Positions 1 to 5,401 of a stretch of 5,437 nucleotides of DNA are shown one piece after another. Position numbers and translations under genes: made by a program. The DNA comes from Yeguia hominis (GTDB lineage: Bacteria; Bacillota; Clostridia; Oscillospirales; Acutalibacteraceae), in the NCBI RefSeq assembly GCF_014384705.1, contig NZ_JACRSN010000036.1, forward strand, positions 1 to 5,437, read 5' to 3'. Each line of letters opens with the position of its first letter. Position 1 is the stretch's first letter. The notes under the pieces are model-generated. The model saw nothing but the letters and a program-made list of their open reading frames with translations. It ran no database searches and had not been told where the DNA came from.

Positions 1-31
1 GCCTTAGAAATTATGGAAGGAGGACTTGACT

Positions 32-265
32 ATGGCAAACGGAAATGCGACAATTATTGTCGGCTCGGCTCGGCTCGGCTCGGCTCGGCTCGGCTCGGCT
101 CGGCTCGGCTCGGCTCGGCAGGAGCATAGTGCCGTTTTTTCAGTGTGTCAAGTCTTATTTCATACAATTTATAACGAACCAGTTGCCGGAGACAGGGCGC
201 ATTATGCCTTGGCTTCGGCTTTTTGCGTTTGCCGGAAGGATGGTGGTTTGATATTGAAGTCCTAA
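32..265 (+). CDS. Short hypothetical ORF interrupted by a pentanucleotide tract (possible phase-variable ORF)
   Basis: This is a 77-residue reading frame of unknown function. The ATG at 32 is chosen because an AGGAGG-type ribosome binding site (about 18-24) lies at a good distance; a TTG at 26 is in frame but too close to that site. The first ten residues (MANGNATIIV) are followed by about 20 residues of Gly-Ser-Ala-Arg-Leu repeats encoded by the TCGGC tract, then a tail with no recognisable domain. There is no signal peptide or membrane helix. Because the repeat unit is 5 nt, each gain or loss changes the downstream frame: losing one unit gives a stop at 127-129, gaining one moves into a frame that stops at 249-251. 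It may be a real phase-variable peptide, a translated leader for the surface-protein gene at 372, or a decayed gene. Function cannot be assigned. Confidence 0.35.
   Translation: MANGNATIIVGSARLGSARLGSARLGSARQEHSAVFSVCQVLFHTIYNEPVAGDRAHYALASAFCVCRKDGGLILKS
60..119 (+). repeat. Pentanucleotide simple sequence repeat, TCGGC x 12
   Basis: Twelve perfect head-to-tail copies of TCGGC (equivalently CGGCT) with no interruption. Long perfect tracts of this kind are prone to slipped-strand mispairing, and a 5-nt unit shifts the reading frame with each change. The tract starts 28 nt after the ATG at 32 and ends about 250 nt before the surface-protein start at 372, so it could act on translation of the short ORF or on expression of the downstream gene. 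The absence of point differences between copies suggests recent expansion or active turnover. Confidence 0.95.
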
Positions 266-279
266 CCACGACCGGCAAA
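228..279 (+). promoter_or_regulatory. Nested inverted repeats in the leader region of the surface-protein gene
   Basis: TTTGCCGG at 228-235 is perfectly complementary to CCGGCAAA at 272-279, and inside it GTGGTT at 243-248 pairs with AACCAC at 264-269. Together they form a two-part hairpin about 93-144 nt ahead of the ATG at 372. Alternative partners exist: TTGCCGG at 183-189 can also pair with CCGGCAA at 272-278, and ACCGG at 271-275 can pair with CCGGT at 290-294. A further pair, TCCGCT (320-325) with AGCGGA (342-347), encloses an SD-like GGAGG. No U-run follows, so it is not a simple terminator. It may be a structured 5' leader; I do not recognise a known riboswitch class. Confidence 0.35.
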
Positions 280-371
280 TCGATCTTTTCCGGTTAAACC
301 TTCTATCTTCTCTGGCGTGTCCGCTGTCGGAGGAAGAAAATAGCGGATAGAATTATTTTGGAGGAATAAAA

Positions 372-2450
372 ATGAAGAAGAAACTTCTAAGCCTTCTGCT
401 TGCGTTGTGCCTTGTGATGGCACTTGTTCCGATGACAGCGTTTGCAGAAGAGAACGAGCAAAGCAACAAAACCTCAATCACAACAGTAGATGAGCTTTTG
501 CAATTTGCAAAAGCTGTGGACAATGGCGAATATGACGATAAAACAGATGCGGTTGTATCTCTTGATGCGGATTTGGATTTAACAGGTGTTGCGTGGAAAC
601 CGATTGGCAGCGTCTTTGACGGCGACGGAAATCTGCTGCACTACTTCAGCGGCAAATTTTACGGAAACGGACATACGATTTCCAATTTAGATTTTTCCGA
701 AAACTATGGAAAGGCAGAGTATCCGGTTTTCGGATTTTTCAGCGTGGCTTACGGCGCTGAAATTTCCGGTTTGACAATTCAAGGCAAGCTGGATGTGTCC
801 AATTCAGGGTATGTCTTTTTTGGAACAGTTGCGGGCGTTGCAGAAAACAGCAAAATTTCTGACTGCATTTCGGATGTATCGTTCACGGATACGGACAAAT
901 ATATCAACGGCCCTACAGCTTTGTGCGGATATGCGATAAATAGCACGATTGAACACTGCCAAAACAAGGGGAATTTTTCAGTAACGACGGATACTACCTC
1001 TTTGCAGATGGGCGGTATCGTAGGTGTTGCTGACAACAGTACCGTACAGTATTGCGCCAATACAGGCGATATGACCTCTTGGACACCCCATACCGGCGGA
1101 ATTGTTGGGCAGTTGTATCAAGGCTCAAAGATTATCAATTGTTATTCCACCGGGAAAATGGTTCCTCTTGGCCATGGCACTACGGATTTCGGCGGCATTG
1201 CAGGCACAGTTGGTGCAGGTACAGAAATCAGACATTGCTATTTCGCTGGTGAAATGGATTTATCTCAATATACTGCCACTACACCTTATAAGCGTTTGGG
1301 CGGTATTGCAGGCGGTGTTTCTTCTGATACACCTGTTTTTGAAAACAATTATTTCGTGGAAAATGAAAATGTCCCGGCTTGCTTTAAGTACCAGGATGCT
1401 GGAATAGAAAAGACCCTTGACTTTATGAAAACGGAAGATTTCTTTAATGAAATCACTGCTGCTGGTGGCAATTATCGATTTAATTCTAATGGAACACCCC
1501 TTTTGCCTGCACCTAAGTATACAGTTTCTTTTGTCGTAACACCTGCTGAATTGGCGAATGTAGTCATAAAAGTGAATGGTCAGGAAGTAGCAAACCCTGT
1601 TGATTTGGAAGCGGGTACTTATACTGTCGAAGTCAGCGCAGATAATTGCGAGGTTTTCAATCTCAATATTACGATTACAGCTGATACAGCAACTCATACG
1701 CAGACCATTGCAATGACTTATTTACCTGCCGACTACACTAAGGTCGACGAAGCCATTGCCAAGGCAAATGCACTGAACAAGGACAACTACAAGGACTTCT
1801 CTGCTGTAGAAACTGCTGTCAATGCTGTTGTCCGTGACAAGAATATCACTGAACAGAGCGAAGTGGATGCAATGGCGAAGGCTATTGAAGATGCCATTGC
1901 TGCCCTGCAATACAAGGATGCCGATTACACAAAGGTAGATGCAGCCATTGCCAAAGCAAATGCACTGAACAAGGATAACTACAAGGACTTCACCGGCGTG
2001 GAAGCCGCTGTGAATGCTGTGACCCGTGGTAAGAACCTTACGGAGCAGACCGAAGTGGATGCAATGGCGAAAGCTATTGAAGATGCCATTGCTGCCCTGC
2101 AATACAAGGATGCTGATTACACAAAGGTAGATGCAGCCATTGCCAAAGCAAACGCTTTGAAGAAGGATGACTACAAGGATTTCTCCGGTGTGGAAACCGC
2201 TGTCAAAGCTGTTGTCCGTGGTAAAAATATTACGGAGCAATCTGAAGTAGACAAGATGGCAAAGGCTATCGAAGATGCGATTGCTGCTCTTGAGAAAAAA
2301 CCTGCCAGTACCAAACCGGGAACATCCGATAAGAGTCCGCAGACCGGCGATACAAGCAACCTTGCACTGTGGATTGCCCTGTTGTTCATCAGTGGCGGTG
2401 CAGCCATTGGCACAACGGTTGTAAGCAGGAAGAAAAAGTACAACAGATAA
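372..2450 (+). CDS. Wall-anchored surface protein with GLUG-type solenoid, three FIVAR-type repeats and SPQTG sorting signal
   Basis: A 692-residue exported surface protein, probably an adhesin; its ligand is unknown. The ATG at 372 follows GGAGG (360-364) at ideal spacing and opens a classic signal peptide (MKKK, a hydrophobic core, AFA with predicted cleavage after residue 25). Residues about 65-370 hold repeated G-G-I-V/A-G blocks followed by an S-x-I-x-x-C-x-x-x-G pattern, typical of GLUG-motif beta-solenoids. Residues about 382-450 resemble a PEGA-like beta domain. Residues 453-644 are three tandem 64-residue FIVAR-type helical units, each starting A-D-Y-T-K-V-D. A Thr/Ser/Lys/Pro linker leads to SPQTG (655-659), a hydrophobic helix (about 664-684) and a basic tail, so a sortase that accepts SPxTG should link it to peptidoglycan; no sortase gene is in view. 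The gene is monocistronic to the right, ending at a terminator. Domain names are from pattern recognition only. Confidence 0.93.
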   Translation: MKKKLLSLLLALCLVMALVPMTAFAEENEQSNKTSITTVDELLQFAKAVDNGEYDDKTDAVVSLDADLDLTGVAWKPIGSVFDGDGNLLHYFSGKFYGNGHTISNLDFSENYGKAEYPVFGFFSVAYGAEISGLTIQGKLDVSNSGYVFFGTVAGVAENSKISDCISDVSFTDTDKYINGPTALCGYAINSTIEHCQNKGNFSVTTDTTSLQMGGIVGVADNSTVQYCANTGDMTSWTPHTGGIVGQLYQGSKIINCYSTGKMVPLGHGTTDFGGIAGTVGAGTEIRHCYFAGEMDLSQYTATTPYKRLGGIAGGVSSDTPVFENNYFVENENVPACFKYQDAGIEKTLDFMKTEDFFNEITAAGGNYRFNSNGTPLLPAPKYTVSFVVTPAELANVVIKVNGQEVANPVDLEAGTYTVEVSADNCEVFNLNITITADTATHTQTIAMTYLPADYTKVDEAIAKANALNKDNYKDFSAVETAVNAVVRDKNITEQSEVDAMAKAIEDAIAALQYKDADYTKVDAAIAKANALNKDNYKDFTGVEAAVNAVTRGKNLTEQTEVDAMAKAIEDAIAALQYKDADYTKVDAAIAKANALKKDDYKDFSGVETAVKAVVRGKNITEQSEVDKMAKAIEDAIAALEKKPASTKPGTSDKSPQTGDTSNLALWIALLFISGGAAIGTTVVSRKKKYNR
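1728..2303 (+). repeat. Three tandem 192-bp repeats encoding FIVAR-type domains
   Basis: Units lie at 1728-1919, 1920-2111 and 2112-2303, each exactly 192 bp (64 codons), in frame within the surface-protein gene. DNA similarity is high: I count 3 mismatches over about 104 nt when 1860-1963 is laid over 2052-2155. Units of whole codons can be gained or lost by recombination without breaking the frame, changing the length of the stalk that holds the N-terminal domain away from the wall. Confidence 0.9.
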
Positions 2451-2464
2451 TTGAATAGCGTTCC

Positions 2465-2486
2465 CTTGCTCCATCTTCCGAGCAAG
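2465..2486 (+). other. Small inverted repeat just before the terminator
   Basis: CTTGCT (2465-2470) and AGCAAG (2481-2486) form a 6-bp stem with a 10-nt loop, immediately 5' of the terminator hairpin. It has no U-run. It may protect the 3' end of the message or be incidental. Confidence 0.4.
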
Positions 2487-2488
2487 AC

Positions 2489-2518
2489 AAAAGCGTCGTA
2501 GCAATACGGCGCTTTTTT
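2489..2518 (+). terminator. Intrinsic terminator after the surface-protein gene
   Basis: The stem is AAAAGCGTCGT (2489-2499) with ACGGCGCTTTT (2506-2516), 11 bp including one T-G wobble, loop AGCAAT, followed by a run of six T (2513-2518). It lies 39 nt after the stop codon of the surface-protein gene and separates that transcript from the mobile-element operon. The A-rich left arm means it could also work, more weakly, on the opposite strand. Confidence 0.85.
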
Positions 2519-2603
2519 GTTACCCGGAAGCGACAAACAGCGACTTGTGAATGACGGACGGTAAGGATACCGCCGCCAAAACAAAGCCGCTCATATCGAA
2601 GGA

Positions 2604-2668
2604 AAACGCCCAAAATCGCCCCGAAACCATACAGCGGGGTCAGGTTTTGGGCGTTTCTGCGTTTCGGG
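2604..2668 (+). promoter_or_regulatory. Candidate H-type pseudoknot or competing-hairpin leader upstream of the mobilization operon
   Basis: AAACGCCCAAAA (2604-2615) pairs perfectly with TTTTGGGCGTTT (2645-2656). Within its loop, CCCGAAAC (2620-2627) is a perfect complement of GTTTCGGG (2661-2668), which lies outside, so the two stems (12 and 8 bp) cross as in an H-type pseudoknot with connecting loops of 4, 17 and 4 nt. A simpler alternative uses CCCCG (2619-2623) with CGGGG (2635-2639) inside the first hairpin. The structure ends 26 nt before the AAGGAGG ribosome binding site at 2694-2700. It may control translation or transcription of the operon, or be a DNA structure used in replication. 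The rest of the 2521-2708 gap shows no gene. Confidence 0.5.
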
Positions 2669-2708
2669 AGCAAATCGGCAATTAGGCAGCGATAAGGAGG
2701 TGTCCATT

Positions 2709-2882
2709 ATGCCCCGTATGCCGAAATACCTCAAGAGAGAATGGGCGTTCTTTCTTGATGAGCGTGGCAGGAAGAAATATAACGAGCTTTGCAGAAAATG
2801 CGAAAGGAGCTGCAAGCAGAGCTTCCGTGCCACCGTTATCCAATGCCCGCACTATCTATCGAAAAGGAGAACAAGACAATGA
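2709..2882 (+). CDS. Small basic Cys-rich protein (putative zinc-binding), mobile-element associated
   Basis: A 57-residue basic protein. The ATG at 2709 follows AAGGAGG (2694-2700) with an 8-nt gap; a GTG at 2700 overlaps that site and is rejected. The N-terminal half is rich in Lys, Arg and aromatic residues (KREWAFFLDERGRKKYNELC), and four cysteines follow at 28, 31, 35 and 46 (C-x2-C-x3-C-x10-C) with a His at 48, which suggests a small metal-binding fold. The tail is again basic. Its stop codon overlaps the ATG of the ATPase gene (ATGA), so the two are likely translated together. Small proteins of this look recur next to RepA-like ATPases in Clostridia mobile elements as far as I recall, but no function is known to me; DNA binding or a helper role for the ATPase is inference. 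Confidence 0.75.
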   Translation: MPRMPKYLKREWAFFLDERGRKKYNELCRKCERSCKQSFRATVIQCPHYLSKRRTRQ

Positions 2883-3937
2883 CAGACTATCCAAACAACA
2901 TTCCTGCAAAGCTGGAAATCATCAAGGCCAGCGAGATCACCCCGAAAGAGGTGCGCTGGCTGTGGTATCCCTATATCCCCTTCGGCAAGGTCACACTGCT
3001 GCAAGGCGACCCCGGAGACGGCAAGAGTAAGCTGATGCTTTCTCTTGCCGCTTTGCTTTCCAAGGGAGCACCGCTTCCCTTTGCCGATGAGGACGAGAGC
3101 GGCGAGCCGATGACCGTTATCTATCAGACCACCGAGGACGATGCAGACGATACCGTTGTGCCGAGATTTAATTCGGCAGGTGGTGATGGAGACAGGCTCA
3201 TCTTCATCAAGGAGGACGAAAAGAGCCTGACCTTCGGGGATGACCGTATCCGTGAAGCCGTGGAGAAGTACCACGCCAAGCTGCTGATCCTCGACCCGAT
3301 GAGTTCGTATATCGGTGACACCTGCTCGATGAACAACGCCAACGAAACGAGAGCCGAGTTTAACCACCTGATTGCCGTTGCCAAGGACACCGGCTGCGCC
3401 ATTGTTATCATCGCCCATATGAACAAGGCGAAGGACACAAGCCCCCTCTATCGCACCAACGGCTCTATCGACATTGCCGGTGCGGCGAGAAGCATTCTTG
3501 CCGTCACACGCACGGCAAATAAGCAGAACCCCGCCGAGCGTTATCTGGTGCAGGTCAAGAGCAACCTTGCACCGATGGGGTCGGCTATTCTCTTTGAGGT
3601 AGCCGACAAGGGCGTAAACTTTCTTGATGAGATGGAGCTAAGTGCGGAGGATGCTTTCTCTGCTTCTGCGCCGAGGATGGGCAGACCGAATGCCCGTGAG
3701 GAAGCGGCAACGGATTTTATCCGTTCCCTGCTGTCGGGCGGCAGACGGCTGGCTTCCGATTGCGAAGCAAAGCTTGAAGCCGCAGGCTTCAAGAAATCAA
3801 CCTACAAGAAGTCCAAAAAGAAAGCCGGAGTTCGCTCCGTGAAGGACGGCTTTCTTTGGTACTGGACTTTGCCGGAGGTTGAAAAACCGATTGAGAATGG
3901 GCAGGAAGTCACGGACGAGGACGACCTGCCTATTTGA
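2879..3937 (+). CDS. RepA-like AAA/RecA-fold ATPase (replicative helicase family) of a mobile element
   Basis: A 352-residue P-loop ATPase of the RecA/DnaB-like fold, resembling the RSF1010 RepA hexameric helicase group (AAA_25-type). Walker A is GDPGDGKS (residues 43-50), the Walker B strand is LLILDP (135-140), and IIAHMNK (177-183) with GSIDIAGAARS (195-205) match the conserved motifs late in the RecA core. The C-terminal part (about 270-335) is basic and ends in a G-F-L-W-Y-W-x-L-P segment, probably a winged-helix-like DNA-binding tail. Start: the ATG at 2879, preceded by AAAGGAG (2863-2869) and overlapping the stop of the preceding gene; an in-frame ATG at 2789 would lie deep inside that gene. 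Likely role: unwinding or remodelling DNA for element replication or transfer. The core looks complete; a purely regulatory ATPase role cannot be excluded. Confidence 0.88.
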   Translation: MTDYPNNIPAKLEIIKASEITPKEVRWLWYPYIPFGKVTLLQGDPGDGKSKLMLSLAALLSKGAPLPFADEDESGEPMTVIYQTTEDDADDTVVPRFNSAGGDGDRLIFIKEDEKSLTFGDDRIREAVEKYHAKLLILDPMSSYIGDTCSMNNANETRAEFNHLIAVAKDTGCAIVIIAHMNKAKDTSPLYRTNGSIDIAGAARSILAVTRTANKQNPAERYLVQVKSNLAPMGSAILFEVADKGVNFLDEMELSAEDAFSASAPRMGRPNAREEAATDFIRSLLSGGRRLASDCEAKLEAAGFKKSTYKKSKKKAGVRSVKDGFLWYWTLPEVEKPIENGQEVTDEDDLPI

Positions 3938-3956
3938 TTGAGGTTTTGAGGGAGGT

Positions 3957-4048
3957 CAAGGGAGGAAAGCCCTTGCCCACGACATCTTTGCAGCGAAGCT
4001 GAAAGTGTCATAGTGGGTTACGCACTTTGAAAAAGTTGCGTAACCCGC
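3957..4048 (+). other. Predicted origin of transfer (oriT) of MobV type
   Basis: The 145-nt gap between the ATPase and relaxase genes holds three stacked hairpins: CAAGGG (3957-3962) with CCCTTG (3970-3975); CTTTGCAGC with GCTGAAAG across 3986-4005 with one bulged G; and the main one, GTGGGTTACGCA (4013-4024) with TGCGTAACCCGC (4037-4048), 12 bp with one wobble. The main hairpin starts inside TAGTGGGTTA (4011-4020), which differs by one base from the pMV158 nick region TAGTGTG/TTA as I recall it; by analogy the cut would fall between 4017 and 4018. The position just 5' of the relaxase gene is usual for MobV systems. Strand and exact nick are predictions. Confidence 0.7.
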
Positions 4049-4082
4049 ACCCCTCCCTTTCCGCTGACTGGAGGTGATGAGA

Positions 4083-5339
4083 ATGGCGGAAGGAAACTGG
4101 AGCGTTATCCGAGTGGAGAAAATCTCCGCAGAGGGAGCGCAGAAAACCGAGCGACACAATGAGCGCAAGAACGAAAGCTACGCAAATCTCAATGTGGACA
4201 CCGAGCGAATTGCCCGCAATGTTCACTTCAAGGACACGGGCGGTTTGACCTACAACGAGTATTTCCAGCGGCTCATTGACGAGGGCAAAATCTCCACAAG
4301 AGGACAGAAAGCCGGCGCAACGATCTTTAATGAGTTGGTCGTTGATGTGAACACAAGGTACTTTGAGGAGCACGGTGGATACGAATACGCCAAGCAGTTC
4401 TATGAGGAAGCCTATCGCTTCGGCTGTGAGATTTACGGCGAGGACAACATTGTGTCGGCGGTTATGCACGCCGATGAGATCAACAAGGCGGTGTCCGAAG
4501 AACTGGGCAAGCCGGTCTATCACTACCACCTGCACATCGTGGCGATCCCCACCGTCCGAAAAGAAATCCTGTGGTCGAAACGCTGCAAGGACGAAGCCCT
4601 GAGAGGTACGGTCAAGGAGGTCATCAACCAAGTTTCCCACTCAAAGAAGTGGAAGAACACCGTTCCTCTGCTGGACGAAAACGGGCAGCAGGTTATCAGC
4701 AAATACGGAAAGCCGATGTTCCGCAAGTCCTATTCCGTTCTGCAAGACAAGCTCTTTGCGCATATGACCGAAGCGGGTTTCACCGGCTTTGAGCGTGGCG
4801 TATTGGACAGCACAGCGGAGAATCTGAGCAGTCTGGATTATCAAATTCAGAAGGACAAGGAACGACTTGCCCACATTCAGGAACGCATTGAAGCCGAGCA
4901 GGTGCGCTATGAACCTGCTCACGAAGTCCGCAAGACAATGGCAGAGATTGAGGGTATGGGGCAGAAAACCATCACCGGCAAGATTGCCGTTTCCAAGGAC
5001 GATTATCAGCAGCTCACGGCACTTGCAAAAGAGGGTATCACAAGCCGCAGTGAAATCCAAGATTTGAAAAGCAGCGTTTCCTACTATCAAAGGCAGTATT
5101 TCAATGCGTCCTCTGCTGTGGAGCGATTGCAGGAACGGTATGACCGGCTCAAAGAAAAATGCCAGCCGTTTTTGCAGGCACTGGAACACTTCCCGAAGCT
5201 GGTGGAGGCCTTTGTAGAGAAGGTCAAGGAGCTTTTCAGTATCAAGGAAGCGCAGGAGCGCAAGGAGCGGGAGGACAGAGCAGCCGCCCGAAAAGAACAA
5301 TCTAAACCCCGTCGGGGCAGAAATGATTGGGAAAGATAA
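4083..5339 (+). CDS. MobV-family relaxase (Pre/Mob plasmid recombination/mobilization protein)
   Basis: A 418-residue relaxase that nicks one strand at oriT and carries it into the recipient. The MobV signature is present: HNER at 25-28 (the conserved motif I H-N-x-R), the acidic/His motif HADE at 129-132, and HYHLHIVAIP at 147-156, the metal-binding His cluster. The catalytic domain fills roughly residues 1-240; the rest (about 245-405) is charged and helical, probably coiled coil (for example around 250-275 and 340-360), and ends in a very basic tail. Length is in the usual MobV range. Start: the ATG at 4083, with GGAGG (4070-4074) 8 nt away; GTG 4074 and ATG 4077 overlap or crowd that site. 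The predicted oriT lies directly upstream, so the protein may also repress its own promoter by binding there, as reported for pMV158 MobM. It appears intact. Confidence 0.93.
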   Translation: MAEGNWSVIRVEKISAEGAQKTERHNERKNESYANLNVDTERIARNVHFKDTGGLTYNEYFQRLIDEGKISTRGQKAGATIFNELVVDVNTRYFEEHGGYEYAKQFYEEAYRFGCEIYGEDNIVSAVMHADEINKAVSEELGKPVYHYHLHIVAIPTVRKEILWSKRCKDEALRGTVKEVINQVSHSKKWKNTVPLLDENGQQVISKYGKPMFRKSYSVLQDKLFAHMTEAGFTGFERGVLDSTAENLSSLDYQIQKDKERLAHIQERIEAEQVRYEPAHEVRKTMAEIEGMGQKTITGKIAVSKDDYQQLTALAKEGITSRSEIQDLKSSVSYYQRQYFNASSAVERLQERYDRLKEKCQPFLQALEHFPKLVEAFVEKVKELFSIKEAQERKEREDRAAARKEQSKPRRGRNDWER

Positions 5340-5401
5340 TCCCTTCCATTACTATCCCGACTTTTTAACTTCTTCAACACTTGAATTACGGAGGTACGAA
5401 A

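Noticed and set aside
60..119. TCGGC tract as a CRISPR or iteron array
   Set aside because: Units are 5 nt with no spacers, too short for CRISPR repeats or iterons; it is a simple sequence repeat.
145..175. Promoter for the surface-protein gene (GTGTCA, 19 bp, TATAAC)
   Set aside because: The -10 box is good but the -35 box is poor and the spacing is long; too weak to call, though a start near 180 would fit the structured leader.
206..224. GGCTTCGGCTTTTT as an intrinsic terminator
   Set aside because: No stable stem of adequate length precedes the T-run; only a three- to four-base pairing is possible.
183..300. c-di-GMP riboswitch upstream of the adhesin, as found ahead of some clostridial adhesins
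   Set aside because: The conserved class I and class II core sequences I know are not visible here.
1722..2504. Long minus-strand open frame opposite the FIVAR repeats (260 aa)
   Set aside because: It mirrors the periodic codon pattern of the surface-protein gene on the other strand, has no sensible ribosome binding site or domain, and runs over the terminator.
2789..2878. Upstream extension of the ATPase gene to an ATG at 2789
   Set aside because: It would overlap the 57-aa gene by 94 nt and lacks a suitable ribosome binding site, whereas the ATG at 2879 has AAAGGAG and the usual ATGA overlap.
4008..4640. Minus-strand open frame opposite the relaxase N-terminus and oriT (210 aa)
   Set aside because: The relaxase frame carries intact MobV motifs here; the opposite frame is a composition shadow with no recognisable features.
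4641..5300. Minus-strand open frame opposite the relaxase C-terminal half (219 aa)
   Set aside because: It is an antisense shadow of a charged helical region, which yields a Leu-rich hydrophobic-looking translation without a start signal.
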